Assembly: GCF_003058265.1 (NCBI RefSeq)
Contig: NZ_QBUK01000003.1
Location: 124,001 to 188,000 of the forward strand
Direction of reading: 5' to 3'
DNA length: 64,000 nucleotides
Source: Flagellimonas amoyensis
GTDB lineage: Bacteria > Bacteroidota > Bacteroidia > Flavobacteriales > Flavobacteriaceae
Both the position numbers and the translations under genes were made by a program. The notes under the pieces are model-generated. The model was not told the DNA's origin. It saw only the letters and a program-made list of their open reading frames with translations, and ran no database searches. Below, in pieces: positions 43,687 through 54,184 of this stretch; the first letter of the stretch is position 1, and the number at the start of each line of letters is the position of its first letter.

Positions 43687-44535
43687 TTAGGAAAAAATAA
43701 CGGTCTTGTTGTTGTATACCATCGTCTTCCTACCCACATGGAGCTGCACGGCACGGGAAAGTACAATGCGTTCCAAATCCCTTCCCTTGGCAATGAAATC
43801 CTGTATGGAATGCGAGTGGGAGACCGCGGTGACATCCTGCTCGATGATGGGTCCTGCATCCAGATCGGCCGTCACATAATGGCTTGTGGCACCAATGATC
43901 TTGACCCCGCGCTCAAAAGCAGCATGGTAAGGTTTGGCCCCCACAAAAGCCGGTAAGAAAGAGTGGTGGATGTTGATGATTTTTTGCGGGTACACATCGA
44001 TTACCTTTGGTGATACGATCTGCATGTAACGCGCCAAAACAATAAAATCTACCCCATGCTCCCGCAATAGGGCCAATTGCCTTTCTTCGGCCTCTTCCTT
44101 GTTGTCCTTGCCCACAGGGATATGGAAAAATGGAATCTGGAACTGCCCGGCCACATATTCCAGGTCCTTGTGGTTGCTCAAGATAAAAGGAATATCCACC
44201 TTCAGCTCACCGGAATTGTATCGGCTCAGCAAATCATAGAGGCAGTGGTTGTACTTGGAGACAAAAATGGCCATCTTGGGCTTATAGTCATCGGTATAGA
44301 TGTCCCATTCCATCTGAAAGGCATCGGCCAGTTCGGCCTCAAATGTTGACTTGAAGCTATCCAGTGCCATTTCCCGTTCAAACTCGCTCTGCAACCGCAT
44401 AAAAAACACCCCGGCCTGTTTGTCCACATGTTGATCCAGATAGACAACGTTTCCTCCTTGCTGATGAACGAAGGTAGTAACGGAACGAATGATCCCCGAT
44501 TGATCGGGACAGTGTATCAATATGGTGAGCTTCAT
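43687..44535 (-). CDS. purU: Formyltetrahydrofolate deformylase
   Basis: Hydrolyses 10-formyl-tetrahydrofolate to formate and tetrahydrofolate, balancing one-carbon pools. ATG 44535 (MKLTILIHCPDQSG) is the family start; the 26 codons upstream are non-coding in character. An N-terminal ACT domain (1-80, amino-acid sensing) is followed by the formyltransferase fold with ARYMQIVSP, HHSFLPAFVGAKPYHAA and the catalytic Asn/His/Asp set ending in DAGPI. The length (282) is standard. It stands alone and diverges from the mutase gene. Confidence 0.94.
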   Translation of the reverse strand: MKLTILIHCPDQSGIIRSVTTFVHQQGGNVVYLDQHVDKQAGVFFMRLQSEFEREMALDSFKSTFEAELADAFQMEWDIYTDDYKPKMAIFVSKYNHCLYDLLSRYNSGELKVDIPFILSNHKDLEYVAGQFQIPFFHIPVGKDNKEEAEERQLALLREHGVDFIVLARYMQIVSPKVIDVYPQKIINIHHSFLPAFVGAKPYHAAFERGVKIIGATSHYVTADLDAGPIIEQDVTAVSHSHSIQDFIAKGRDLERIVLSRAVQLHVGRKTMVYNNKTVIFS

Positions 44536-44677
44536 GTGTCGCTTTTGAAGGCTCAAAATTATGGCATTCAAAAAAGGATGCCCAAACCCTTTGTCTTTTT
44601 TGTAAAATTCCAATCGAAATCAATTTTTACTTGCATTTTCTGTAAATTGCAAGGCAAAATCAGACCTCTTATTGCAG

Positions 44678-47600
44678 ATGGAACAAAACAAGCCCTATAG
44701 CCCCAAGAACAAAATCAGGATCGTGACCGCAGCTTCCCTTTTTGATGGCCACGATGCGGCCATCAATATCATGAGGCGTATCATCCAAGCCACTGGGGTT
44801 GAGGTGATTCATTTGGGGCACGACAGGAGCGTGGCCGAAGTAGTGGACTGCGCTATCCAGGAGGATGCAAATGCCATTGCCATGACCTCATACCAAGGGG
44901 GCCACAATGAATATTTCAGGTATATGTTTGATCTGTTGCAGGAAAGAGGTGCGGGCCATATCAAGATTTTTGGAGGTGGTGGTGGAGTGATCCTTCCGGA
45001 AGAGATCAAAGCGCTGATGGATTATGGGATTGAGCGCATCTATTCCCCCGATGATGGCAGGGAAATGGGGCTTCAAGGCATGATCAACGATTTGGTGGAG
45101 CGTTGCGATGGTCCCACCCCGACACTCCCCAAAGGGGAGGATGTTTCGGAACGTCTCACGAGAAAAGACATCAATACGATTGCAAGGTTGATTTCCTTGG
45201 CCGAAAATCGGCATGAGGAATTTGAAAAGTTCCAGCCCATTGTGGAAAAGCAACAGGGCAATGTGCCCGTTTTGGGAATTACAGGGACAGGCGGGGCCGG
45301 AAAATCCAGTTTGGTGGATGAATTGGTCCGCCGATTTTTGATGGATTTTCCCGAAAAACACATTGGGATCATTTCCGTGGACCCATCGAAACGAAAAACG
45401 GGAGGTGCCCTTTTGGGCGATCGGATCCGCATGAACGCAATCAACAGCGATAGGGTCTATATGCGTTCCCTGGCCACGCGCCAATCCAATCTGGCTTTGT
45501 CCAAACACGTTTCGGAGGCAGTTCAGGTGCTAAGGGCCGCCAACTATGACCTGATCATCCTCGAAACCTCGGGTATAGGCCAATCCGATACCGAAATTTT
45601 GGAACACAGCGATGTGTCGCTCTATGTGATGACGCCTGAATTTGGGGCGGCCACGCAATTGGAAAAGATTGATATGTTGGATTTTGCGGATATGGTGGCC
45701 ATCAACAAGTTTGATAAAAGGGGCGCTCTCGATGCCCTTCGGGATGTGAAGAAGCAATATGCCCGCAACCATGGATTGTGGCATGCCAAAGAAGACAAGC
45801 TCCCTGTTTTTGGGACCATTGCCTCCCAGTTCAATGACCCAGGGATGAACAATCTCTACAAAAAGGTGATGGACACTTTGGTGGAAAAAGCAAGTTCCAC
45901 GCTGGTTTCAAATTTGGAAGTGACCCGAGAAATGGCGGAAAAGATCTACGTGATTCCACCATCGCGCACCCGATACCTATCAGAAATTGCCGAAAACAAT
46001 AGAAACTATGATGCCAAGGCCAAAGAAGAGGCCAAGGTGGCACAAAAGCTCTATGGCATTTTCCTGACGTTGGCCGCTACTTTGGAAATGGAACAGGAAA
46101 AAGCGGAGGAACTGTTTTTGGACAAATCGGGCTTGAACGAAGCGAAAATCAAGTCCCATATCAACAATGAGGTTTCCAGGGCCTTGGTGGACCTGTTGGT
46201 GAAGGAGTTTGATAGGGTGAAAATGCACCTGAACCCCCACCATTGGGAAGCGATTCTAAAATGGAGGGAAAAAGTGGAACGGTACCGATCTGAATTCTAT
46301 TCCTTCAAGGTCAGGGACAAGGAAATCAAGATAAAGACCCACACGGAATCCCTTTCGCACAGCCAGATTCCCAAAGTTGCCCTGCCCAAATACAAAGCGT
46401 GGGGCGATATATTGCAATGGCTCCTGCAGGAAAACGTGCCCGGGGAATTTCCATACACCGCAGGGCTCTACCCGTTCAAAAGGGAAGGGGAGGACCCCAC
46501 GCGTATGTTCGCCGGAGAGGGTGGACCGGAGCGTACCAACCGTCGCTTTCATTATGTGAGTATGGACATGCCCGCCAAGCGATTGTCCACAGCCTTTGAT
46601 TCGGTCACGTTGTACGGGAACGACCCTGACCATCGACCTGATATTTATGGAAAAATAGGGAATGCTGGCGTATCCATCTGCTGTTTGGACGATGCCAAGA
46701 AATTATATTCCGGATTTGACCTGAGCAGTCCCATGACTTCGGTGAGCATGACCATCAATGGTCCCGCTCCCATGCTGTTGGCCTTTTTCATGAATGCGGC
46801 CATCGACCAAAACTGTGAGAAATATATCAAAGAGAATGGCTTGGAGAAGGAGGTCCAAGACCAAATCAAGGCCATTTTCAAGGAAAAGGGCACACAGCAG
46901 CCCGAATATTATGGGGAACTTCCCAAAGGGAACAATGGTTTGGGACTCCTACTCTTAGGGGTGACGGGCGACCAAGTGCTTCCAAAAGAGACTTACGAGG
47001 AAATCAAGGCAAAGACCTTGAGCCAAGTCCGGGGCACGGTGCAGGCCGATATCTTGAAAGAAGACCAAGCGCAGAACACCTGTATTTTTTCCACGGAGTT
47101 CGCTCTCAGGTTGATGGGTGATGTGCAACAGTATTTTATTGAACAGCAGGTCCGCAATTTTTATTCGGTTTCCATTTCGGGCTACCATATAGCCGAGGCA
47201 GGGGCCAACCCGATTTCCCAATTGGCGTTTACTTTGTCTAATGGCTTTACCTATGTGGAGTATTATTTGAGCCGAGGGATGGACATCAATAAATTTGGGC
47301 CCAACCTTTCGTTCTTCTTTTCCAATGGGGTAGATCCCGAATATGCCGTGATCGGACGCGTGGCCCGAAGAATCTGGTCAAAGGCGTTGAGGGAGAAATA
47401 TGGGGCCGACCCAAGGGCACAGATGCTCAAATACCACATCCAGACTTCGGGAAGAAGCCTGCATGCACAGGAAATCGATTTTAACGATATTCGCACCACA
47501 CTTCAGGCCTTGTATGCCATTTATGACAATTGTAACTCATTGCATACCAATGCATACGATGAGGCCATCACCACGCCCACCGAGGAATCTGTCCGTAGGG

Positions 47601-48130
47601 CCATGGCCATTCAATTGATCATCAACAAAGAACTGGGGCTGGCCAAAAATGAAAACCCGATCCAAGGATCCTTCATTATCGAAGAGTTGACGGATTTGGT
47701 GGAAGAGGCTGTTTTGATGGAGTTTGACCGCATCACGGAACGAGGTGGCGTACTGGGAGCCATGGAAACGATGTACCAACGTTCCAAGATCCAAGAAGAG
47801 AGCCTCCATTACGAAACCTTGAAGCATTCGGGGGACTATCCGATCATTGGGGTGAATACCTTTTTGAGTTCCAAGGGGTCGCCGACCATTTTACCGGCCG
47901 AGGTGATCCGTGCCACTGAGGCCGAGAAGGAAAATCAGATCAAGACATTGAAAAGCCTTCATGGGCGCAAGCAAGAGGAATCGGAGATCCAATTAAGGGA
48001 GCTTCAGCAGGTGGCCATCAACAATGGGAACATTTTTGAAAAACTGATGGACATGGCCAAGCATTGTTCATTGGGCCAAATCACAAAGGCACTGTTCCAA
48101 GTGGGTGGGCAGTATAGAAGAAATATGTAG
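44678..48130 (+). CDS. icmF: Fused B12-dependent acyl-CoA mutase (IcmF type)
   Basis: A 1150-residue fusion: a cobalamin-binding domain (about 10-140, DGHDAA with cobalt ligand His25), a MeaB-like GTPase chaperone domain (about 195-420, Walker A GTGGAGKS at 203-210, NKFDKRG) and a mutase barrel (about 560-1080). The substrate loop [13 protein letters not shown] has Phe where methylmalonyl-CoA mutase has Tyr, which identifies the isobutyryl/n-butyryl-CoA mutase group. It interconverts branched and linear acyl-CoAs from valine or fatty-acid breakdown. ATG 44678 is preferred over TTG 44672. Confidence 0.93.
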   Translation: MEQNKPYSPKNKIRIVTAASLFDGHDAAINIMRRIIQATGVEVIHLGHDRSVAEVVDCAIQEDANAIAMTSYQGGHNEYFRYMFDLLQERGAGHIKIFGGGGGVILPEEIKALMDYGIERIYSPDDGREMGLQGMINDLVERCDGPTPTLPKGEDVSERLTRKDINTIARLISLAENRHEEFEKFQPIVEKQQGNVPVLGITGTGGAGKSSLVDELVRRFLMDFPEKHIGIISVDPSKRKTGGALLGDRIRMNAINSDRVYMRSLATRQSNLALSKHVSEAVQVLRAANYDLIILETSGIGQSDTEILEHSDVSLYVMTPEFGAATQLEKIDMLDFADMVAINKFDKRGALDALRDVKKQYARNHGLWHAKEDKLPVFGTIASQFNDPGMNNLYKKVMDTLVEKASSTLVSNLEVTREMAEKIYVIPPSRTRYLSEIAENNRNYDAKAKEEAKVAQKLYGIFLTLAATLEMEQEKAEELFLDKSGLNEAKIKSHINNEVSRALVDLLVKEFDRVKMHLNPHHWEAILKWREKVERYRSEFYSFKVRDKEIKIKTHTESLSHSQIPKVALPKYKAWGDILQWLLQENVPGEFPYTAGLYPFKREGEDPTRMFAGEGGPERTNRRFHYVSMDMPAKRLSTAFDSVTLYGNDPDHRPDIYGKIGNAGVSICCLDDAKKLYSGFDLSSPMTSVSMTINGPAPMLLAFFMNAAIDQNCEKYIKENGLEKEVQDQIKAIFKEKGTQQPEYYGELPKGNNGLGLLLLGVTGDQVLPKETYEEIKAKTLSQVRGTVQADILKEDQAQNTCIFSTEFALRLMGDVQQYFIEQQVRNFYSVSISGYHIAEAGANPISQLAFTLSNGFTYVEYYLSRGMDINKFGPNLSFFFSNGVDPEYAVIGRVARRIWSKALREKYGADPRAQMLKYHIQTSGRSLHAQEIDFNDIRTTLQALYAIYDNCNSLHTNAYDEAITTPTEESVRRAMAIQLIINKELGLAKNENPIQGSFIIEELTDLVEEAVLMEFDRITERGGVLGAMETMYQRSKIQEESLHYETLKHSGDYPIIGVNTFLSSKGSPTILPAEVIRATEAEKENQIKTLKSLHGRKQEESEIQLRELQQVAINNGNIFEKLMDMAKHCSLGQITKALFQVGGQYRRNM

Positions 48131-48137
48131 TAGGGAA

Positions 48138-48539
48138 TCAGTCGTTCCTGTTGATCAAAGACTTTCTCCATTTTTTGAAGGAAATCCTAAACGTCTTGAT
48201 TTCCCTTCGGAGCAAGTTGAGGTATTCTTTTTCCTTCACACCGTCCCTTTCAAGGCCATTGCAGTAGGCCAAGATGTTGCGGGTCATGATATTGACAAAG
48301 GTGAGGCTCCTCATACGGACCGAGTGGGAGTTGCTCAAAGCGGCCTGCTCCACTTCCTTGGTGATCTGGAGGGCATCTGTCATCAATGATTGGGTAATGT
48401 CATCGCGGAAGCAATCGATTTTTCGCAACGACAGGATTTCCCGGTTATAGGAAAAATAGGACGCTACGGCCTCGCTCATTTCACGAAGGGCCAAAGATCG
48501 GCGATATACGGACAAAGAATCAAGGGAGTTTCTCTCCAT
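48138..48539 (-). CDS. Hypothetical helical protein
   Basis: 133 residues, almost entirely helical and basic at the C terminus (LLRREIKTFRISFKKWRKSL). It may form a four-helix bundle. No family is recognised. It ends 8 bp from the mutase stop (convergent) and diverges from the Lrp gene with about 120 bp between them, so it could be an Lrp target by position. Confidence 0.75.
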   Translation of the reverse strand: MERNSLDSLSVYRRSLALREMSEAVASYFSYNREILSLRKIDCFRDDITQSLMTDALQITKEVEQAALSNSHSVRMRSLTFVNIMTRNILAYCNGLERDGVKEKEYLNLLRREIKTFRISFKKWRKSLINRND

Positions 48540-48660
48540 TTTTCAAAAGCAATTTTCACCTATAAAATTACATACGGAATAAATATTCTTACTTTTGTTA
48601 CCAAAGTATAAATGTTATTTTGCTTTTGATTGTAAAATTTATCCGGTAAATTTCTTTCGT

Positions 48661-49113
48661 ATGAAGATAGATGATCTTAATTGGCAGATCTTGGGCCATT
48701 TGCAGCGGAACGCAAGGGAGTCCTTTGCCAATATCGGGCGCAAGGTGGGCCTCACGCCCCCAGCTGTGGCCGAGCGGGTAAAAAAGATGGAGGACTTGGG
48801 AATCATAGAGGGGTACAAGACCAATATTTCCTATGTCTTGGCCGGTCACCAGTTGACGGCCATCATCATGCTCCGGGCCTTTATGGGCAAGTTGAAACCC
48901 TTTCTGGAAAAGGTAAAATCCTTTCAAGAGGTGATCAACTGCTATCGGATCACGGGAAATGAGAACATCATTATGGAAGTGGTGCTGCGCGATCAGTCCC
49001 ATTTGGAAAAGTTCATAGACGAGCTCATTGTGTATGGGGAGTGCAGGACGCACATTGTGCTGTCCAACGTGGTTTCGGACGCCCCGATAAAAAATGCGAA
49101 AAGCATCAAATAA
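48661..49113 (+). CDS. Lrp/AsnC-family transcriptional regulator
   Basis: 150 residues from ATG 48661: an N-terminal helix-turn-helix (DDLNWQILGHLQRNARESFANIGRKVGLTPPAVAERV) and a C-terminal RAM ligand-binding domain (IIEGYKTNISYVLAG, CYRITGNENIIMEVVL). Lrp-type proteins respond to amino acids. A TACTTTTG box at 48590-48597 lies 63 bp upstream. A link to the neighbouring branched-acyl-CoA mutase would make sense but is not shown. Confidence 0.93.
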   Translation: MKIDDLNWQILGHLQRNARESFANIGRKVGLTPPAVAERVKKMEDLGIIEGYKTNISYVLAGHQLTAIIMLRAFMGKLKPFLEKVKSFQEVINCYRITGNENIIMEVVLRDQSHLEKFIDELIVYGECRTHIVLSNVVSDAPIKNAKSIK

Positions 49114-49168
49114 ATTCCATTAATTTTAAGGAGTCTACCCGGTTATTTGGCTAGGTTTTTGTTAATAG

Positions 49169-50593
49169 ATGAATATGAAAAAAATACTGCTACTGGCCTT
49201 TCTTTCCACGGTTTCGGCCCCATACATCCTTTCGCAGGAACAAATGGTGCTTAGAAAAGGAGAGATCATAGAGGCCATTCCCGTCCAAGATTCTGTCCAG
49301 AACACCTTTTCGCTCTATTTGCCCACCAACTTCAGTGCGGACAAAAAATGGCCTTTGCTGATGATTTTTGAAATGGAGGGCAAGGAACGGCAGGCCATGT
49401 CCATGTTCGTGCAGGCGGCCGAAAAGCAAGGATATGTGCTGGCTGCTCCCAAAATGAGGGACACGGTTTCCTTGACCAATAGTATGATCGCCGTGAGCAA
49501 ATCCTTGGAAAAAACCATGGGAATGTTGCCCATCGATCACAACCGGATCTACGCAGGAGGTGCAGCGGCAGGAGGGCGATTTGCGAGTTTGACCCCAATC
49601 CTTCTGAATGGGATAAGGGGCGTGATCGCTGTTGGGGCCTCCATTGCCAATACGGAATTACTGAACCTAAAAGACCCTTTTCATTTTGTGGGGATCGTGA
49701 GCCGGGAGAACTACAATTATGTGTCCATGCTCAATGACACTGAACTGTTGGACAAGCTCAAGTTTCCCAATCAAGTGCTGTTGTATGAGGGCAACAAAGA
49801 TTGGCCCAGCATAGGCGAACTCGAAAAAGGCTTGCAGCTCTTTACGTTGGCGGCCATGGGACGAAGGCTCATCCCCAAGGACTCCATGTATGTGGAAAGG
49901 GCATATCGGGAAGATCTTGACAAAGTCAATCAATTGCAAAGAACAGGCGACTTGCTTTGGGCGGAGCAGTTCATGACCGAGATGATGTCCATTTACGGCG
50001 CGCACAAAAACTTGGATTCCCTGCGTACGGTGCAAAGGGACCTTCGCCGCGACAAACAGTTCAAGGCCATGAAGAGGAACGAAAATTCTGCGTTTCTCAA
50101 GGAATCCCTGCTGAAGGAGGACTACCTTTATTATATGGAGGAGGATGTGTATACCCACAATTTCAACAATTTGGGCTGGTGGAACCATCAAATGGGCGAA
50201 ATCAAAAAGTTTATTTCAGGATCCAATCCCTATGAAAAACAGATGGGACATCGCTTGTTGGGATTTGTGAACGCACTTGCATTGGATAATATTGGAACAA
50301 TCGAGTCCGATAGTGTGGTAGATGAAGATGCCTTGGCGTTCCTCTACATGCTAAAGACCATTTTGGAACCCGAAAATGAGGAATACTATTTAAAAACGAT
50401 ATCCCTCAGTGCCAAAAATGAGGATTTTGGTACGGCATTGTTCTATTTGGAAGAAGTGCTGAAAAAGGGTTTTAAGGATAGGGAAAAACTCTACAGTCTG
50501 GAAAATACCGCATTGTTCCGAATTACCCCGGAATTTAACGAAATGGTGGCCAAGTACTTGAAAGATGCCAGGTACGAGATGGACGAAAATTGA
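49169..50593 (+). CDS. Alpha/beta-hydrolase-fold protein lacking the nucleophile, with helical C-terminal region
   Basis: A 474-residue exported protein (signal peptide ending YILSQ). Residues 40-240 resemble PHB-depolymerase/esterase-type alpha/beta hydrolases (FSLYLPTNFSADKKWPLLMIF, DHNRIYAGG). At the nucleophile elbow the usual G-x-S-x-G is GAAAG (131-135), so catalytic Ser is replaced by Ala133. The C-terminal half is helical, TPR-like. It is probably a binding or scaffold protein rather than an enzyme. It is followed 25 bp later by the DUF1684 lipoprotein. Confidence 0.8.
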   Translation: MNMKKILLLAFLSTVSAPYILSQEQMVLRKGEIIEAIPVQDSVQNTFSLYLPTNFSADKKWPLLMIFEMEGKERQAMSMFVQAAEKQGYVLAAPKMRDTVSLTNSMIAVSKSLEKTMGMLPIDHNRIYAGGAAAGGRFASLTPILLNGIRGVIAVGASIANTELLNLKDPFHFVGIVSRENYNYVSMLNDTELLDKLKFPNQVLLYEGNKDWPSIGELEKGLQLFTLAAMGRRLIPKDSMYVERAYREDLDKVNQLQRTGDLLWAEQFMTEMMSIYGAHKNLDSLRTVQRDLRRDKQFKAMKRNENSAFLKESLLKEDYLYYMEEDVYTHNFNNLGWWNHQMGEIKKFISGSNPYEKQMGHRLLGFVNALALDNIGTIESDSVVDEDALAFLYMLKTILEPENEEYYLKTISLSAKNEDFGTALFYLEEVLKKGFKDREKLYSLENTALFRITPEFNEMVAKYLKDARYEMDEN

Positions 50594-50618
50594 TTTTAGT
50601 TCACTTAAACTATTGTTC

Positions 50619-51257
50619 ATGAGATATTCTACTCTTTTTTTTCTTTTTGTATTGATGGTGGCCTGTGGTCAGGAAAAAAAATACCACGATGGGAAAAAGG
50701 AAGTGCCAGGTTCACCTTTGGTGGCGGAGATTATGGAATTCCAGGAAGAATTGGATGAAAGTTTCAAAGACCCGGAAACTTCGCCTTTGACCGACAAGCA
50801 TCGAAAGGATTTTGAGGGACTCGATTTTTTTGCACCTGATACATCATATATAGTAACGGCAAGGTTTGAACGTACCCCGGACGCCATTCCCTTTTTTATG
50901 CCGACCACTACCGATAGGAAAACACAGGAAGTCTTGTTTGGCATAGCCCATTTTACCTTGAATGGGGAGGAACGCCAACTGGAGGTCTATCGCAGTTTGG
51001 AACTGATGAAACAAGAAGAGTACAAAGATTATCTGTTTTTGCCCTTTTTGGATGCGACCAATGGCGAGGAGACCTACGGTGGTGGCCGCTATATAGACCT
51101 TTCCATCCCGGAAGGGGATACCTTGGTCATCGATTTCAACAAGGCTTATAATCCCTATTGCGCTTACAATAAAAAGTACTCCTGCCCTCTAGTGCCAAGG
51201 CAAAATTATTTGAGAACTAAAGTGAGAGCAGGAGTGAAAAATTTTAACAAGGACTAA
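50619..51257 (+). CDS. DUF1684-domain lipoprotein
   Basis: 212 residues from ATG 50619 with lipobox VACG (LMVAC). The DUF1684 signature is seen in PFFMPTTTDRKTQEVLFGIAHF, DYLFLPFLDATNGEETYGGGRYIDL and the ending IDFNKAYNPYCAYNKKYSCP. The family has no confirmed role. The cysteines in the C-terminal signature could bind a ligand or metal. It overlaps the tail of the preceding gene's transcript and ends at a terminator. Confidence 0.93.
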   Translation: MRYSTLFFLFVLMVACGQEKKYHDGKKEVPGSPLVAEIMEFQEELDESFKDPETSPLTDKHRKDFEGLDFFAPDTSYIVTARFERTPDAIPFFMPTTTDRKTQEVLFGIAHFTLNGEERQLEVYRSLELMKQEEYKDYLFLPFLDATNGEETYGGGRYIDLSIPEGDTLVIDFNKAYNPYCAYNKKYSCPLVPRQNYLRTKVRAGVKNFNKD

Positions 51258-51289
51258 AAAAGCCTTCATCCAAGAGGAAAAAGGCTTTT
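51258..51289. terminator. Bidirectional terminator
   Basis: AAAAGCCTT (51258-51266) pairs with AAGGCTTTT (51281-51289), followed by TCTATT. It lies between the convergent DUF1684 and porin genes. Confidence 0.75.
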
Positions 51290-51318
51290 CTATTGGTATT
51301 GGGTTGGGTTATTGCTTT

Positions 51319-52380
51319 TTAGAATGAATAGATGGCTGCGAAAAGCACAGAAGCCAAGCTCTTGGTTGGAGCCAAATCATTATCGATAAACGCTTCCTCA
51401 GCAGAACTATCCAAACGAATTTCAGGTTTCAAGATCAAATCCCCGATAGTGGCGCTTCCAGTCAATGTAAGTGCTAGTACACTACCATCACCATCAATGT
51501 CAGAACCTATGCTGGCAGCATCTCCGAAGAAATCACCTGTCATGAAGTACTCCCCTCTTAAACCAAGGCTAAAGGTTTCGGATACTGCATATTGAGGGTA
51601 CAATGCCACACCTGTGAAAGACCCTCCATCATCTTCAGCACTGAAATGGGCTGCGTTCAACCCCAAGAAGAATTCCTCGGAAAGATCAAAACCACCGGTA
51701 TAGTCGATTTCAAAACCACCTTGGCTGTACAAGAAGTTCAAGAACTGACCGGAATAGCCCAATTGCGCACCCACAGCGTAGTCGCCGGTTGGGTTGAACT
51801 CGGTAAGGTCGGTCGGGTTCATCACGGCAAGCATGGCGGACCAATCGCTGCCCAAATCAAAATCAGCCTTCAATCCAGTATGGCTAAATGGGCCATAGGA
51901 GAACAAATAGGAAGTGCTGTAGTTGAAGTTAGCCACTGGAGAGATGACCTCATAACCCAAAAAGGTATTGAAATTACCAAAGGTAAGGGTAACGGCATCG
52001 CTCACGTTCCAGTACACATACAGCTGGTTCACGATATCACCGGTAGCGGAATACATAGGGGATGCAAAAATGGCATCGGTACCGCGGGGACCGAACACCA
52101 AATCGGCCACAAAACCTACTTTTTCACCTTCATAGGCCGCAATAAGGTTGGCCATGCCCAAAGAAAAACCGGGAAGTTGGGCAAAAGAAGAACCGGGAGC
52201 TATCCATTCTTCATCGTTTGGTGCAGTAAGGTTGGCCCTATAATAGGCATCCACAGAACCACTGAAACTGAACTTGGGCTTGGTTTCTTCTTCTTCCTGC
52301 GCCACAGCAGTGGACACGGTCAAGGTCAATAGGGCAAGAATGAAAATTTTTCCGAAATTTGTATTTATAATCGTTTTCAT
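51319..52380 (-). CDS. Outer-membrane beta-barrel protein (porin-like)
   Basis: 353 residues with signal peptide ending TAVAQ, an acidic patch (EEEETKP), then alternating hydrophobic strands with aromatic girdles (FSFSGSVDAYYRANL, LGYEVISPVANFNYSTSYLFSYGPFSHTG) and a C-terminal Phe (VLFAAIYSF). This fits a 14-18-strand barrel of the DUF1597/OmpL-type porin group common in Bacteroidota. It is downstream of glnB-amtB with a hairpin in between, suggesting a role in uptake of nitrogen compounds across the outer membrane. Confidence 0.88.
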   Translation of the reverse strand: MKTIINTNFGKIFILALLTLTVSTAVAQEEEETKPKFSFSGSVDAYYRANLTAPNDEEWIAPGSSFAQLPGFSLGMANLIAAYEGEKVGFVADLVFGPRGTDAIFASPMYSATGDIVNQLYVYWNVSDAVTLTFGNFNTFLGYEVISPVANFNYSTSYLFSYGPFSHTGLKADFDLGSDWSAMLAVMNPTDLTEFNPTGDYAVGAQLGYSGQFLNFLYSQGGFEIDYTGGFDLSEEFFLGLNAAHFSAEDDGGSFTGVALYPQYAVSETFSLGLRGEYFMTGDFFGDAASIGSDIDGDGSVLALTLTGSATIGDLILKPEIRLDSSAEEAFIDNDLAPTKSLASVLFAAIYSF

Positions 52381-52457
52381 ATCATAATCGTTTTAGTTGT
52401 CCTTTTTGTAGAGGACAGTTAGTTGTTTAATTGTGAGTTTGATTGAAAAGGTTATCA

Positions 52458-52485
52458 ACGGAGCGTTCTGCCAAACGCTCCGTTT
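52458..52485. terminator. Hairpin between amtB and the barrel gene
   Basis: AACGGAGCGTT and AACGCTCCGTT flank CTGCCA. On the amtB strand it is not followed by a T run, so it probably stabilises the amtB mRNA end or attenuates readthrough. Confidence 0.55.
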
Positions 52486-52506
52486 TCTTTTCTTGTAGTT
52501 GTGAGT

Positions 52507-53790
52507 TTAATTGTTTTGGGAAGAAATGTGCTCAGGATAAGCCTCCACACCATGTTCGTGGATGTCCAATCCGTCAACTTCTTCTTCCTCGGATACACGT
52601 AGCCCGATAGTTTTCTTCAAGATGAAAAGCACTATAAAGGAGGCTAGGGCCGCCCAAAGGATATAGGCCAAAGAACCATAGGTCTGTACCCATAGCAATT
52701 TTGCGCTTCCGCCGTAAAAAATTCCACCATCCAAAGCAAAGAAACCGATAAGGACAGTTCCCAAGAAACCACATACTCCGTGTACGGAAATGGCACCTAC
52801 TGGGTCGTCTATCTTCAATTTCTTGTCGATGAACTCAATGGAGAGTACCACCACAATACCGCAAATAAGGCCAATGGCCAAAGATCCCAAAGCGCTCACG
52901 GCACCGCAACCGGCAGTAATACCTACCAATCCGGCCAATGCACCGTTGAGGGTCATGGAAATATCCGCTTTTCCGTATTTGATCCAAGTGAAGAACAAAG
53001 CTGCTATGGCGCCAATGGCCGCAGCAATGTTGGTGTTGATGATCACACTTCCGGCCGCAACGGTATCATCACCGCCCCAGGCCAATTGTGAACCTCCGTT
53101 GAAACCGAACCATCCCAACCAAAGGATAAGGACACCAAGTGCTCCAAAGGCCATGTTGTGACCAGGTATGGCCTGTGCCTTCCCGTCTACATATTTACCG
53201 ATCCTTGGGCCAACCAGAATGGCGGCCACCAATGCGGCAGAACCACCTACGGCGTGTACCACGGAAGAACCGGCAAAATCGATGAAGCCAGCGGTGTTCA
53301 ACCAGGCATCGTCATCAAAAGGCCAGTACCAGCTACCGGAAATAGGGTAGATCAATGTGGTGAGTACGGCCGAAAAGATAAGATAGGTGGAAAATTTGGT
53401 TCGTTCTGCAATGGCTCCAGAAACAATGGTCGCCGCAGTGGCACAGAACACGGTTTGGAAGAACAGGTTGTACCAATCCGATGCGCTAAAAAAGAAATAG
53501 CCTTGATCGGAGGGGCTGGTCCTGAAAAAACCGCCACCAACGAGGTCACTTCCATACATGATGCCATAACCTAAGGCCCAGAACATGATGGAACCAATCG
53601 CAAGGTCCATGATGTTCTTCATGATGATGTTACCGGAGTTCTTGCTTCGCGTGAACCCTATCTCCAACAGGGTGAACCCTGCTTGCATAAAAAATACCAG
53701 AATGGCCGCAATGGTGATCCACAGCGCGCCCATGTCGCCAGTGATGGCTTCAATGGCTTTATCTATCGCTTCTTGTTCTTGTACAATCAT
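52507..53790 (-). CDS. amtB: Ammonium transporter (Amt family)
   Basis: A 427-residue transporter with about eleven transmembrane helices. Diagnostic sites are FIDFAGSSVVHAVGGSAALV (first pore His) and AISVHGVCGFLGTVL (second pore His), with the phenylalanine gate FQTVFCATAATI. It takes up ammonium and recycles leaked ammonia. It is in the usual glnB-amtB order, with the gene 33 bp after glnB, so PII can block the pore when nitrogen is ample. The cytoplasmic tail is acidic. Confidence 0.97.
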   Translation of the reverse strand: MIVQEQEAIDKAIEAITGDMGALWITIAAILVFFMQAGFTLLEIGFTRSKNSGNIIMKNIMDLAIGSIMFWALGYGIMYGSDLVGGGFFRTSPSDQGYFFFSASDWYNLFFQTVFCATAATIVSGAIAERTKFSTYLIFSAVLTTLIYPISGSWYWPFDDDAWLNTAGFIDFAGSSVVHAVGGSAALVAAILVGPRIGKYVDGKAQAIPGHNMAFGALGVLILWLGWFGFNGGSQLAWGGDDTVAAGSVIINTNIAAAIGAIAALFFTWIKYGKADISMTLNGALAGLVGITAGCGAVSALGSLAIGLICGIVVVLSIEFIDKKLKIDDPVGAISVHGVCGFLGTVLIGFFALDGGIFYGGSAKLLWVQTYGSLAYILWAALASFIVLFILKKTIGLRVSEEEEVDGLDIHEHGVEAYPEHISSQNN

Positions 53791-53822
53791 AATCTAAGTT
53801 TTTGTGTTAATTTGGTTGTGTT

Positions 53823-54161
53823 TTAATTGATTCCGGCGCTGCCACTTTCCTTGGTCCTGATCCTGTAGGCCTCGATCATATCTGAGACGAAGATTTTCCC
53901 ATCACCGACGTTTCCTGTGCTAGCCGTGTCCAAAAGGACATTGATGGTTCGCTCCAGAAAGTCATCGGACACAACGATAACCAAATACCTTCTCTGTATA
54001 TCGCTGGTGCTGTAGGAGATCCCGCGATACACATGTCCTTGTTTTTCATTTCCAACCCCTGTTACATCCCAGTAACTAAAGAAGTTGACCTCAATCTGAT
54101 GAAGTGCTTTCTTCACTTCGTCAAATTTGGATTTTCTAATAATTGCCTCGACTTTTTTCAT
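53823..54161 (-). CDS. glnB: P-II nitrogen regulatory protein
   Basis: A 112-residue PII signalling protein. It has KKVEAIIRKSKFDEVKKAL as the opening, a T-loop with GHVYRGISYS containing the modifiable-type Tyr, and the B-loop GNVGDGKIFVSD. It integrates ATP/ADP and 2-oxoglutarate levels and gates AmtB. It is the first gene of the nitrogen operon, behind a good promoter. The GlnK type is equally possible given the amtB linkage. Confidence 0.94.
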   Translation of the reverse strand: MKKVEAIIRKSKFDEVKKALHQIEVNFFSYWDVTGVGNEKQGHVYRGISYSTSDIQRRYLVIVVSDDFLERTINVLLDTASTGNVGDGKIFVSDMIEAYRIRTKESGSAGIN

Positions 54162-54184
54162 AATGAAGTAGTTAATTGATTTGC

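Noticed and set aside
44533..44613. Longer N terminus of PurU
   Set aside because: The 26 extra codons precede the conserved ACT-domain start and have no counterpart in the family.
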